Shown here piece after piece: positions 8,075 through 15,724 of a DNA stretch of 15,724 nt. This DNA comes from Ruminococcus flavefaciens (lineage in GTDB: Bacteria > Bacillota > Clostridia > Oscillospirales > Ruminococcaceae). How positions within the stretch are numbered: position 1 is the first letter of the stretch; each line of letters opens with the position of its first letter. Made by a program: the position numbers and the translations under genes. The notes beneath the pieces were generated by a model. The model saw only the letters and a program-made list of their open reading frames with translations. It searched no databases and was not told the DNA's origin. The stretch is from NCBI GenBank assembly GCA_902792495.1, contig CADBAC010000041.1, positions 1 through 15,724 of the forward strand. Reading direction: 5' to 3'.

Positions 8075-8425
8075 ATGAACGATAATAAGGATTTCCTTAC
8101 GCTCTATAAGAAAGGCAGATATGCGGCTTCAAAGTATTCCGTCATATATGTCAGACCTAACGGCAGACCCTTCAACCGCCTCGGTATCACCGCAGGCAAA
8201 AAGGTGGGCAATGCCGTGTGCCGCAACAGAGCTAAGCGACTTATCCGCCTTGCCTACCGGCAGTCAGAGGTGGATATGCCTGTGGGAATGGATATCGTTA
8301 TAGTCGCAAGGACGGCTATAACTACCGTGAAATCCCAGGAATACTGCGGCTATATGGAGAAGTACGGCATCGCTGATATCAACAGGATGTTCAGGTGCTT
8401 CTCTTCATCGGGAAAAAAAGTATGA
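8075..8425 (+). CDS. rnpA: Ribonuclease P protein component
   Basis: Basic protein subunit of RNase P, which helps the catalytic RNA cut 5' leaders from pre-tRNA. The 116 residues carry the signature NAVCRNRAKRLIRLAYR with RNR at 50-52, plus the N-terminal KDFLTLYKKGRYA and GMDIVIVAR strands. An in-frame TGA at 8066-8068 rules out any earlier start, so the ATG at 8075 is the first possible. Unusually, no convincing Shine-Dalgarno precedes it, and the start lies about 15 nt after the rpmH terminator's T-tract. It overlaps yidD by four bases (ATGA). The rpmH-rnpA-yidD-yidC-jag order is typical of Firmicutes. Confidence 0.96.
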   Translation: MNDNKDFLTLYKKGRYAASKYSVIYVRPNGRPFNRLGITAGKKVGNAVCRNRAKRLIRLAYRQSEVDMPVGMDIVIVARTAITTVKSQEYCGYMEKYGIADINRMFRCFSSSGKKV

Positions 8426-8712
8426 AGCATATCCTGATGGCTCTGATAGGTTTTTACAGGAAGCATATCACTACGCTTACTCCGCCTAAATGCAAGTATT
8501 ACCCTACTTGCAGCTGCTATGCCTATAAAGCTATAGAGCGTTACGGCGCTGCCAGAGGTTCGGCTCTGGCTGTATGGAGACTGCTCAGATGCAACCCCTG
8601 GTCAATGGGCGGTATAGACCCCGTTCCCGAAAAATTTACCTTCAGAAGGCAGAAGATCGACTATTCACGTATCGGTGAAGATGCTGACGGCGACCAAGAA
8701 GAAAGAGGATAA
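8422..8712 (+). CDS. yidD: Membrane protein insertion efficiency factor YidD
   Basis: Small membrane-associated protein that assists YidC-dependent insertion; its exact mechanism is unclear. The 96 residues have an N-terminal amphipathic segment (MKHILMALIGFYRKHITTLT), then CKYYPTCSCYA (24-34) with the family's cysteines, and RCNPW..GGIDPVP (56-69), which together define the family. I chose the ATG at 8422, overlapping the rnpA stop as ATGA. An in-frame ATG at 8395 would add nine residues inside rnpA without family support. It lies 24 nt before yidC, its functional partner. Confidence 0.94.
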   Translation: MKHILMALIGFYRKHITTLTPPKCKYYPTCSCYAYKAIERYGAARGSALAVWRLLRCNPWSMGGIDPVPEKFTFRRQKIDYSRIGEDADGDQEERG

Positions 8713-8736
8713 ATTTTTAATTAAGAGGTATATCAA

Positions 8737-9852
8737 TTGACTGGACTTTACGATATCATAGGTGTCCCATTCGGATACCTTATGCGACTTATTTACGCTA
8801 TTTTCAAGAATTATGCCGTTTCTATCATTGTGTTCACTATTGTTACGAGATTACTTATGTTCCCCGTAAACTTCAGTACACAGAAGAGCTCGGCAAGAAT
8901 GCAGCTGCTCAATCCTAAGCTGGAAAAGCTGAGAAAGAGCTTCGCAAACAATCCCCAGAGACTTCAGGAAGAACAGCAGAAACTGTATCAGGAAGAGGGC
9001 GTTAACCCTATGGCTTCCTGTCTTCCTACATTTATCCAGATGTTCCTTCTCTTCGGCGTGCTGGACGTTGTTTACAAGCCGCTGACACATATCCTTGATA
9101 TGGGCAAGAGCATTATCAATTCCGCTCTTGAGATTGCTGGCGTTGACCCAAGCAAGACAGGCCTCAGAGGAGAACTGAAGATCATGGAAAGCGTTGCCGC
9201 TGATAAGGGCAAATTTGCTTCACTTGGCAGCGACTTCGTTGACAAGGTTTACGAATTCAATCAGAAATTCACTATTTTCGGAGCTAACCTCGGTAAGACT
9301 CCTACACTTCACCCCGAGACATGGAACAGGGAAGCGATCATTCTTGCTGCTATCCCATTCCTGGCAGGTCTCGCACAGCTCCTCTATTCCTTCTATACAC
9401 AGATGCACCAGAAAAAGGTGAACCCATCTATGCAGCAGGCAGGCGGCGGATGCATGAACGTAATGCTTTACGGTATGCCTCTCTTCTCTATCTGGATGGC
9501 ATTCACTTTCCCGGCAGGTCTCGGTTTCTACTGGATCTGGTCATCACTTATCTCTTTCATCATCACTTTCGCTCTCAATCAGTATTTCACTCCCGAGCGT
9601 ATCAAGGTGATAAACGAGAAGGAAAAGGAAAAGGCTAAGGCTTACGCTGAGAAGCACCCCGAAAAGAAAACATTCATGCAGAGAATGGTTGAACAGCAGG
9701 CTGAACTTGAAAGACAGCAGAATGGCTCATCAGGCGAAAAAATGTCAAGATCGGAACAGAATAAGGCCAACCGTGACAAGCTCAAGGAAGCAAGAAAGCG
9801 TATGGCTGAAAAGTACGGCGATCAGTATGAAGATGATAATGATGAGGAATGA
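8737..9852 (+). CDS. yidC: Membrane protein insertase YidC (OxaA family)
   Basis: Insertase and folding chaperone for inner-membrane proteins, alone or with SecYEG. The 371 residues show hydrophobic segments near 26-45, 95-115, 198-220, 238-258 and 262-283, with Arg38 in VTRLLMFPV as the probable hydrophilic-groove charge. The charged hairpin at 46-90 matches the cytosolic C1 loop. A larger-than-usual extracytoplasmic segment spans about 116-197. The tail from 285 on is long, highly charged and acidic at its end. The start is TTG at 8737 with AAGAGG upstream; I see no lipobox. It lies between yidD and khpB/jag, as usual. Confidence 0.95.
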   Translation: MTGLYDIIGVPFGYLMRLIYAIFKNYAVSIIVFTIVTRLLMFPVNFSTQKSSARMQLLNPKLEKLRKSFANNPQRLQEEQQKLYQEEGVNPMASCLPTFIQMFLLFGVLDVVYKPLTHILDMGKSIINSALEIAGVDPSKTGLRGELKIMESVAADKGKFASLGSDFVDKVYEFNQKFTIFGANLGKTPTLHPETWNREAIILAAIPFLAGLAQLLYSFYTQMHQKKVNPSMQQAGGGCMNVMLYGMPLFSIWMAFTFPAGLGFYWIWSSLISFIITFALNQYFTPERIKVINEKEKEKAKAYAEKHPEKKTFMQRMVEQQAELERQQNGSSGEKMSRSEQNKANRDKLKEARKRMAEKYGDQYEDDNDEE

Positions 9853-9872
9853 TTCATCAAGGAGGTATAAAA

Positions 9873-10976
9873 ATGACTGAAAAGTTTACAGCAAAGTCTG
9901 TAGAGGAGGCAAAAGCCCTCGCAGCAAAGAAATTCGGAAAAAGCATCAGTGAGATCAAGTTCGAGATACTTGATGAAGGCAAAAAAGGCATCTTAGGAAT
10001 AGGTGCCAAGGACGCTGTAGTAAAAGCAACTTACATCCCCGCAGGCAGTGCTGCTAAACCGGCCGCTGCTCCTTTGAAGAAAGTTGAACCCGTAGTTACT
10101 GCTCCTGCAAAGACAGAAGAACCTGCTGTAACAGCTGCTCCCGTTAACGAGAAGCCTGTTGTTACTACAGAGACTGTTGCTGAGCCTGTTGTCAAGGCTG
10201 AAGAAGAACCGGCTGCTCCAAAGGCTGAGGAAGCCAAGAGCGAAGCTCCTGTTGAGGATGACGAAGCTGATTACTCCCTCGACAACTTCACACTTATCGA
10301 AGATGAGGCTCTTATCAATCCCAAGGTCAAGCTTGCAAGAGACTACATCACAAGCATCATGAGAGCTATGGATGTTGACGTTACATTTACTGTTTACCAG
10401 AACGAAACAGGCGCTATCCTCAATATCGACAGCAACAACAATGGTACTATCATCGGCAGAAGAGGCGAGACTCTCGATGCTCTCCAGTACCTTTGCTCAA
10501 TAATCGCTAACAAGGGCGATAAGGATTATTTCCGTATCACCATTGACTGCCTCGGCTACAGAAGCAAGAGAAAGGATACTCTTGAGCAGCTCGCTGCAAA
10601 GGTAGCCAAGTCAGTTCTCCGTACAGGCCGTTCACAGCCCCTTGAGCCGATGAACCCTTACGAGAGAAGAGTTATCCATTCAGCAGTTTCAAAGATCGAG
10701 GGCGTGTCTTCACGTTCAGTAGGTGAAGAGCCTTACAGAAAGATCATCATCTCCTCTAACAATCCAAGACCTAACAACCGCCGCAGAAACAACGACAGAC
10801 GTGACGGCGGAAGAAGAGGCGATAACAGAAGAAACAACAACAGAAACCGTCGTGACAGAGAGGTTTCAATGGAGCGCAGATCCGTTGACCTGTCCACAAG
10901 CTTTGAGAAGGATTACAAGAGACCAAAGCCTGAGGATTCAATGGAAGGCGGTCTCTACGGAAAGATCGAACTTTGA
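9873..10976 (+). CDS. khpB: RNA-binding protein KhpB/Jag (Jag-N, KH, R3H) with basic tail
   Basis: RNA-binding protein of the Jag/EloR/KhpB family, linked in other Firmicutes to cell elongation and division. The 367 residues contain a Jag-N domain (1-52, with KKGILGIGAKDA), a low-complexity Ala/Pro/Glu/Val linker (about 58-130), a KH-II domain with GRRG at 195-198, and an R3H domain with R265 and H269 in YERRVIHSAV. After the R3H domain it has a tail extending to 367 that is very rich in Arg and Asn between 299 and 329. The ATG at 9873 has GGAGG 7 nt upstream; an earlier in-frame ATG at 9849 overlaps yidC and lacks such a site. It follows yidC by 20 nt and is followed by a terminator. Confidence 0.93.
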   Translation: MTEKFTAKSVEEAKALAAKKFGKSISEIKFEILDEGKKGILGIGAKDAVVKATYIPAGSAAKPAAAPLKKVEPVVTAPAKTEEPAVTAAPVNEKPVVTTETVAEPVVKAEEEPAAPKAEEAKSEAPVEDDEADYSLDNFTLIEDEALINPKVKLARDYITSIMRAMDVDVTFTVYQNETGAILNIDSNNNGTIIGRRGETLDALQYLCSIIANKGDKDYFRITIDCLGYRSKRKDTLEQLAAKVAKSVLRTGRSQPLEPMNPYERRVIHSAVSKIEGVSSRSVGEEPYRKIIISSNNPRPNNRRRNNDRRDGGRRGDNRRNNNRNRRDREVSMERRSVDLSTSFEKDYKRPKPEDSMEGGLYGKIEL

Positions 10977-10988
10977 TCAAATAATCAG

Positions 10989-11017
10989 AACAACGGCAGC
11001 TTTGCCGTTGTTTTTTT
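10989..11017 (+). terminator. Intrinsic terminator after khpB
   Basis: CAACGGCA (10991-10998) pairs with TGCCGTTG (11003-11010) around a four-base loop, extended by AA/TT, and is followed by seven T residues. It separates khpB from mnmE, which starts 15 nt later, so mnmE may depend on readthrough or on a promoter inside khpB. Confidence 0.9.
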
Positions 11018-11031
11018 AGGGGTGAAAAATT

Positions 11032-12393
11032 ATGTCAACTATTGCTGCTGTTTCAACTCCCAATGCTGTGGGAGGACTGGCTGTCATCCGCATATCTGGC
11101 GATAAGGCAATAGAAATTGCTGAGGCGGTTTTCAGACCTGTTGGCGGCAAAAAGGTCAGCGATATGAAGGGCTATACCTGCGCTTACGGTGACGCTTACG
11201 ACGGCGACGAACATATAGACGACTGCATTCTCACGGTGTTCAGAGCGCCGCACAGCTATACAGGTGAGGACACCGCAGAGATATCATGCCACGGAGGACT
11301 TTACGTCTCCAAGAAGATACTGCGTGCAATTCTGAAAAACGGCGCAGAAAATGCGGAAGCAGGAGAATTCACAAAGAGGGCATTCCTCAACGGAAAGCTT
11401 GATCTGACGCAGGCCGAAGCGGTAATGGATATCATTTCCGCAAGGGGCGAGAAGGAGCTGAAAATGGCTGAATCGCTCCGTGAGGGTGCGGCTTACAGGA
11501 CGGCGAGAAAGTGCTCTGACAAGCTTATGAAGATTCTGGGAGACCTTGCAGCATGGGCGGATTACCCCGAGGAGGACATCCCCGAAGTCGAGCCTGACGC
11601 TCTTATGAAGGAACTGAGAGAGGTCCGCAGCGATCTTTCAACACTTGTGGAGAACTACGACAGCGGCAGGCTGATACGTGAGGGAATTTCCACAGCCATT
11701 ATCGGAAGGCCGAATGTGGGCAAGTCCACGCTTTTCAACTGCCTCAGCGGATGCGAGAGGAGCATTGTAACTGATATCGCAGGCACGACCCGTGATATCG
11801 TTGAGGAATCTGTAAGGCTGGGCGACATAACACTCAGGCTTTCGGACACCGCAGGCATCCATGATACTGACGATGTGATTGAGGGTATCGGTGTGGATAT
11901 GGCGGAAAAAATGATAGATAAAGCTGAACTTGTGCTTGCTGTTTTTGACGGTAGTTGTCCGCTCACGGAGGACGATTTGTATTTAGTAAATAAAATAAAT
12001 AAAGACAAGACCATAGCTGTGATAAATAAGTCTGACGTTGATCTGAAACTTGATATAAATGAATTAACTAAATATTTTATACATTTTGTTTATGTTTCTG
12101 CCAAGGAAAATTCAGGAGTTATTGACCTGAAAAACATGGTCGAAGAGATATTCAGCATAAATGAGCAGACGTTTGAGAATGTCTCAGCTGCAAATGAAAG
12201 GCAGAAAAAATGTATCGATTCAGCTCTCAGGTCTATCGATGAAGCAATTTCAGCACTTGAAATCGGTGAAATGCTGGACGCTGTAAATGTAATAATCGAT
12301 GAAGCTGAACAGTCGATCCTCAGTCTGACAGGTGAGAAGATCACTGATGCAGTTGTGGATGAAGTGTTCTCACGCTTTTGCGTGGGAAAGTAA
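11032..12393 (+). CDS. mnmE: tRNA U34 modification GTPase MnmE
   Basis: K+-activated GTPase which, with MnmG, adds the (carboxymethyl)aminomethyl group to tRNA wobble uridine 34. The 453 residues have the folate-binding N-terminal domain (MSTIAAVSTPNAVGGLAVIR), a helical domain, and an inserted G domain with GRPNVGKS (225-232), GTTRD in the K-loop/switch I region, DTAG (272-275) and NKSD (332-335). It ends in FCVGK with the conserved Cys. The ATG at 11032 has AGGGGTG upstream. Codon use changes within the gene: about 11985-12110 is markedly A/T-rich compared with the first two thirds. A parS site begins at the base right after the stop codon. MnmG, its obligate partner, follows. Confidence 0.97.
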   Translation: MSTIAAVSTPNAVGGLAVIRISGDKAIEIAEAVFRPVGGKKVSDMKGYTCAYGDAYDGDEHIDDCILTVFRAPHSYTGEDTAEISCHGGLYVSKKILRAILKNGAENAEAGEFTKRAFLNGKLDLTQAEAVMDIISARGEKELKMAESLREGAAYRTARKCSDKLMKILGDLAAWADYPEEDIPEVEPDALMKELREVRSDLSTLVENYDSGRLIREGISTAIIGRPNVGKSTLFNCLSGCERSIVTDIAGTTRDIVEESVRLGDITLRLSDTAGIHDTDDVIEGIGVDMAEKMIDKAELVLAVFDGSCPLTEDDLYLVNKINKDKTIAVINKSDVDLKLDINELTKYFIHFVYVSAKENSGVIDLKNMVEEIFSINEQTFENVSAANERQKKCIDSALRSIDEAISALEIGEMLDAVNVIIDEAEQSILSLTGEKITDAVVDEVFSRFCVGK

Positions 12394-12409
12394 TGTTTCA
12401 CGTGAAACA
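12394..12409. promoter_or_regulatory. parS: parS site 1, perfect
   Basis: TGTTTCACGTGAAACA is identical to the bacterial parS consensus, a perfect 16-bp palindrome bound by ParB. It fills the space between the mnmE stop codon and the mnmG ribosome binding site. Confidence 0.96.
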
Positions 12410-12425
12410 TTAAGGAGGTATTTCT

Positions 12426-14315
12426 TTGTCATATAAAATGGGAGAATTTGATGTGGCTGTTGTCGGTGCCGGCCATGCAGGAGTTGAAGCTGCGCTTGCT
12501 TCTGCGAGGCTCGGATGCAGAACAGTCATGTTTACAATATCACTTGATCAAATAGCAAATATGCCCTGCAATCCTTCAATCGGAGGTACTGCAAAAGGCC
12601 ATTTGGTGCGTGAAATCGACGCTCTGGGCGGTGAAATGGGCAAGGGTGCGGATGAATGTTTTATCCAGAGCCGTATGCTGAACCGTGGAAAAGGACCGGC
12701 TGTTCACAGTCTTCGTGTGCAGGCTGATCGTGTGAAGTATCATAATTACATGAAAAATGTATGCGAAAAACAAGAGAATCTTTATGTGAAACAAGCCGAT
12801 GTTGCAGAGGTTATCTGTGAAGGCGGAAAAATAGTTGGTGTCAGAACATCACTTGGAGCCGAGTATGCTGTCAAGGCAGTCATCATTGCAACAGGTACAT
12901 ATTTAAAAGGAAAGATACATATTGGTGAGGTTTCGTATGAAAGCGGCCCCGACTCTGCGCTCCCAAGTGTAAGATTATCCGACTCACTCAGGGCTGCCGG
13001 AGTCGAATTAAGACGTTTCAAGACAGGCACACCGTGCCGAGTTAATAAAAGGAGCATTAATTTCGATGCGATGGAGCGTCAGGATGGCGACGAGAAAATT
13101 GTCCCGTTTTCATTTGAAACTCCTGTTGAAGGACTTGAAAATCAGGTAAGTTGTTACGTTACTTATACTAACAGTAATACCCATGAAGTGATACTTTCAA
13201 ACCTTGACAGATCCCCTTTATACTCGGGCAGAATAGAGGGTGTGGGACCACGATACTGTCCGTCTATCGAGGACAAAATTGTAAGATTTTCAGATAAACC
13301 AAGACACCAGTTATTCGTAGAACCAATGGGACTTTCAACAGAGGAGTACTATTTACAGGGAATGTCATCATCGCTGCCGGAGGACGTACAGCTTGCATTT
13401 CTCAGAACAATAGTAGGACTGGAAAACGTTGAGATCATGAGACCGGCATACGCAATAGAGTATGACTGCTGTGATCCGCTTCAGCTTCTGCCGACGTTGG
13501 AGTTCAAGAAGATAGAGGGACTTTACGGTGCCGGACAGTTCAACGGAAGTTCCGGATATGAGGAAGCTGCTGCGCAGGGAATCGTTGCCGGTATCAACGC
13601 TGCTTTGAAGATAAAGGGCGAAGAACCGATGATCCTTGACCGTGCAAGTTCTTATATCGGCACTCTTGTGGACGATCTTGTTACTAAAGGATGTTCCGAT
13701 CCTTATCGAATGATGACTTCACGCAGCGAATACAGGCTAATTTTGCGCCAGGACAACGCAGATCAGCGCCTTACACCTATCGGACACAAGATCGGTCTTA
13801 TTTCGGATGAACGTTATTCCAGGCTTCAGGAGAAACTCAATCTTGTCGAAGATGAGATCAGACGTGTGAAATCTACCAATATTTCGCCGAATTCCGACCT
13901 TAATGCCTTTCTTGAATCCATCGGAACTTCCGCTATGACAACGGGATGCAAACTTGCAGACCTTATTCGCAGGCCACAGGTAAAGTATTCTGACCTTGAA
14001 AAGTACGATGTTTCACGTGAAACATTGCCTGATGATGTTTGTGAACAGGTCGAATTGCAGATCAAATATGAGGGATACATTTCTAAGCAGCTTGACCAGA
14101 TCGAGCAGCTTCGCAAACTTGAAGATAAAAAACTGCCGAAAAACACGGATTATAGCCTGATTCGAGGCCTAAGACTGGAGGCTGCGGAGAAGCTTAATAA
14201 GATCCAGCCGTTATCGATAGGTCAGGCTTCCAGAATTTCAGGAGTTTCTCCTGCCGATGTTTCGATGCTTGCTGTGTGGCTTCACACTTTGAAGGAGGGC
14301 GAAAATGCTACCTGA
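12426..14315 (+). CDS. mnmG: tRNA uridine-5-carboxymethylaminomethyl modification enzyme MnmG
   Basis: FAD- and NADH-dependent partner of MnmE in modifying tRNA wobble uridine 34. The 629 residues match the family length. Visible motifs are the FAD-binding GAGHAG (14-19), [13 protein letters not shown] (48-60), [11 protein letters not shown] with the conserved Cys, and the C-terminal [16 protein letters not shown]. The start is taken as TTG at 12426 because GGAGG lies 7 nt upstream; the alternative ATG at 12438 would be 19 nt from it. A perfect parS palindrome lies inside the coding sequence at 14009-14024, read as DVSRET. It overlaps rsmG by 11 nt. Confidence 0.97.
   Translation: MSYKMGEFDVAVVGAGHAGVEAALASARLGCRTVMFTISLDQIANMPCNPSIGGTAKGHLVREIDALGGEMGKGADECFIQSRMLNRGKGPAVHSLRVQADRVKYHNYMKNVCEKQENLYVKQADVAEVICEGGKIVGVRTSLGAEYAVKAVIIATGTYLKGKIHIGEVSYESGPDSALPSVRLSDSLRAAGVELRRFKTGTPCRVNKRSINFDAMERQDGDEKIVPFSFETPVEGLENQVSCYVTYTNSNTHEVILSNLDRSPLYSGRIEGVGPRYCPSIEDKIVRFSDKPRHQLFVEPMGLSTEEYYLQGMSSSLPEDVQLAFLRTIVGLENVEIMRPAYAIEYDCCDPLQLLPTLEFKKIEGLYGAGQFNGSSGYEEAAAQGIVAGINAALKIKGEEPMILDRASSYIGTLVDDLVTKGCSDPYRMMTSRSEYRLILRQDNADQRLTPIGHKIGLISDERYSRLQEKLNLVEDEIRRVKSTNISPNSDLNAFLESIGTSAMTTGCKLADLIRRPQVKYSDLEKYDVSRETLPDDVCEQVELQIKYEGYISKQLDQIEQLRKLEDKKLPKNTDYSLIRGLRLEAAEKLNKIQPLSIGQASRISGVSPADVSMLAVWLHTLKEGENAT
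14009..14024. promoter_or_regulatory. parS: parS site 2, perfect, inside mnmG
   Basis: A second exact TGTTTCACGTGAAACA, about 1.6 kb from the first. It fits the mnmG frame as part of DVSRET, so the protein sequence tolerates the site. Confidence 0.95.
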
Positions 14316-15009
14316 TTTTGATTTTTGCCGTGATGCATTTGCTAAATATGACCTTGAATTGGATCATGAAATGTATCGCAGATTCGATATTTACGCAGAA
14401 TTCCTGGTTGAATATAACAAAAATGTGAATCTTACAGCCATTACTGATCCTGTCGAGATCCTGTATAAGCACTTCATTGACAGCGTTCTTATGCTTAAAT
14501 ATGCCGAAATACCGCATGATTCCAAGCTTATTGATGTAGGAACAGGTGCAGGTTTCCCATCGGTTCCGGCTAAAATTTACGATAATTCGCTGAAAATCAC
14601 ACTTCTTGACAGCCTCAATAAGAGGATAACTTTCTTGCAGCTGCTTTGCGAAAAGCTGGGAATAGACGCTGAATTTGTCCACGGCCGTGCTGAAGACATT
14701 GCAAAGTTGCCTGAATATCGGGAGCAATTCGATGTTTCCTGTGCAAGGGCTGTAGCTAATATGTCCCTGCTTTCTGAGTTTTGTATTCCTTTTATAAAGG
14801 TCGGAGGAAGGTTTATAGCTTTGAAAGGGCCGAATGAGGATATCTCAAGCGGTGAAAATGCTGTTAAACTTCTTGGAGGAAATGTTTCATGTGAAACAAA
14901 TTACGACGTTGAGGGCGAACAGCGAAAGATAGTCATTGTAAATAAAATATCGCAGACTCCGCCAAAATACCCCAGAAACAGCGCTCAGATCAAGAAGAAA
15001 GCGCTCTGA
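14305..15009 (+). CDS. rsmG: 16S rRNA (guanine-527-N7) methyltransferase RsmG
   Basis: SAM-dependent enzyme that methylates N7 of G527 in 16S rRNA; loss gives low-level streptomycin resistance in other bacteria. The 234 residues have the NLTAI motif (42-46), the SAM-binding [10 protein letters not shown] (77-86, where most relatives have G instead of the last S), the acidic LLDSLNKR strand, RAVA (148-151), GGRFIALKG, and the usual TPPKYPR near the end. The ATG at 14305 has GGAGGG upstream and overlaps mnmG by 11 nt, implying coupling. A near-consensus parS lies in its 3' part, and a strong terminator follows. Confidence 0.97.
   Translation: MLPDFDFCRDAFAKYDLELDHEMYRRFDIYAEFLVEYNKNVNLTAITDPVEILYKHFIDSVLMLKYAEIPHDSKLIDVGTGAGFPSVPAKIYDNSLKITLLDSLNKRITFLQLLCEKLGIDAEFVHGRAEDIAKLPEYREQFDVSCARAVANMSLLSEFCIPFIKVGGRFIALKGPNEDISSGENAVKLLGGNVSCETNYDVEGEQRKIVIVNKISQTPPKYPRNSAQIKKKAL
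14883..14898. promoter_or_regulatory. parS: parS-like site 3, one mismatch, inside rsmG
   Basis: TGTTTCATGTGAAACA differs from the consensus only by C to T at position 8. It is read in rsmG as NVSCET, parallel to the DVSRET of site 2, and lies about 870 bp from that site. Confidence 0.75.
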
Positions 15010-15027
15010 TAAAAATCTATAATGTCG

Positions 15028-15067
15028 AAATATCCGCTTAAAACAGGCTTTTGAGCGGATATTTTTT
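15028..15067 (+). terminator. Intrinsic terminator after rsmG
   Basis: AAATATCCGCT (15028-15038) pairs with AGCGGATATTT (15054-15064). After one T-G wobble, AAAA (15040-15043) pairs with TTTT (15049-15052) around a five-base loop, and a T-tract closes it. It ends the mnmE-mnmG-rsmG run, so the following gene probably has its own promoter, which I could not place confidently in 15068-15125. Confidence 0.92.
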
Positions 15068-15140
15068 ATAGATAATATTTCCTGTTTGCGGTAATATTTA
15101 TTTACAGAGTTTTGCTCGAGTAAATTTGTGAGGTATTATT

Positions 15141-15724
15141 ATGGCAGGATTTTTAAGTTTTACTAAGGAAAAACAGGTCAACAAAGTTCTTGAAGTTGCT
15201 ATCGAGGACATTCTCCCTAACCCTTATCAGCCCAGGAGCGATTGTGAGCAGTCCGACATCAGTTCATTGGCGGAATCTATCGCTCAGAATGGTATTCTTC
15301 AGCCGCTGACTGTTCGCAGAATCGGTGACAAATACGAACTAATTGCAGGTGAAAGACGTCTCAGAGCGGCCAAAAGCTGCGAAATGGAGGTTGTGCCGTG
15401 TATCGTTTATGATATTTCTCAGCGTGAATCTGCGATCCTTGCTCTTGTAGAGAACATTCAGCGTGAGGATCTTTCGTTCTTTGAGGAAGCTCTGGCAATT
15501 GAGAAGCTGATAAAATATTACGGCATGACTCAGGAGGACGCCGCCGCAAAGCTTGGCAAAGCGCAAAGTACCATTGCAAACAAGCTTCGTTTATTGCGTC
15601 TCACAGACGATGAGAGGAAGCTGATCGTTCAGTTTGAACTAACCGAGCGTCATGCCCGTGCGCTTCTGAAGCTTGGAAGTGCAGAGGACAGGCTCAACAT
15701 TCTTGAAAAGGTTGTACATAACAA
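15141..15724 (+). CDS. noc: ParB/Spo0J-family CTPase, probably Noc, 3' end beyond the window
   Basis: CTP-dependent DNA-clamp protein of the ParB superfamily, 194 residues visible and cut by the window edge. It has the N-terminal ILPNPYQPR box, the CTP-binding GERRLRAA (70-77) and ENIQR (104-108) motifs, and a helix-turn-helix (GKAQSTIANKLRLL, 139-152). At the four positions that separate parS-binding ParB (R, T, A, G) from Noc (Q, K, K, R) it has Q142, K148, R153 and R170, so three of four are Noc-like. The short N-terminus MAGFLSF could act as a membrane-targeting helix as in Noc; this is inference. The place after rsmG is that of noc in Bacillus. The ATG at 15141 has GAGGT upstream. ParB/Spo0J remains possible because parS sites lie nearby. 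Confidence 0.85.
   Translation, partial: MAGFLSFTKEKQVNKVLEVAIEDILPNPYQPRSDCEQSDISSLAESIAQNGILQPLTVRRIGDKYELIAGERRLRAAKSCEMEVVPCIVYDISQRESAILALVENIQREDLSFFEEALAIEKLIKYYGMTQEDAAAKLGKAQSTIANKLRLLRLTDDERKLIVQFELTERHARALLKLGSAEDRLNILEKVVHN

Noticed and set aside
12394..12409. Terminator hairpin after mnmE
   Set aside because: The palindrome is exactly parS with no T-tract following, and mnmG starts right after; it is a binding site rather than a terminator.
15068..15140. Promoter for the ParB/Noc-family gene
   Set aside because: A/T-rich -10-like strings occur, but none has a suitable -35 at 16-18 nt, so no site was called.

Overview
This window is a chromosomal replication-origin region from a low-to-mid GC Firmicute. 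The gene order, the protein sequences and the style of the intergenic repeats suggest a Ruminococcus-like member of the Clostridia (Oscillospiraceae); the genus is an inference. Almost every gene is a conserved housekeeping gene. The unusual content lies in the non-coding DNA, one decayed transposase and the cis-acting sites.

Left arm (1-4956, all on the minus strand, running away from the origin): dnaN, rlbA (S4 domain), recF, remB, a dead REP-associated tyrosine transposase (RAYT) and gyrB, which is cut by the window edge. Junctions are tight: recF overlaps rlbA by 4 nt and remB overlaps recF by 23 nt. The transposase remnant ends inside the gyrB ribosome binding site.

Origin (about 4957-7800): dnaA (minus strand) is flanked by two non-coding blocks, giving a bipartite oriC as in Bacillus. 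The dnaN-side block holds a roughly 16% GC candidate unwinding element, DnaA-box-like sites and two strong dyads. The rpmH-side block holds a promoter for dnaA with an extended -10, a dense cluster of TGTTGAAAA-type motifs and a perfect-consensus rpmH promoter. Between the dnaA promoter and its start codon lies a 275-bp imperfect palindrome, so the dnaA mRNA should carry a leader of about 400 nt dominated by hairpins.

Right arm (7887-15724, all on the plus strand): rpmH, rnpA, yidD, yidC and khpB/jag cover the ribosome, RNase P and membrane insertion. They are followed by mnmE, mnmG and rsmG for tRNA and rRNA modification. A partial ParB/Noc-family gene ends the window. Terminators follow rpmH, khpB and rsmG. 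Two perfect parS sites and one single-mismatch site lie in the mnmE-mnmG gap, inside mnmG and inside rsmG. The ParB-family protein carries mostly Noc-type DNA-specificity residues, so a canonical parA-parB pair may lie just beyond the right edge.

I found no CRISPR array, tRNA, rRNA, prophage or defence system, and nothing that I would call a new multi-gene system. The best leads are the palindrome in the dnaA leader, the repeated TGTTGAAAA motif on both sides of dnaA, and the mismatch between the Noc-type protein and the local parS sites.
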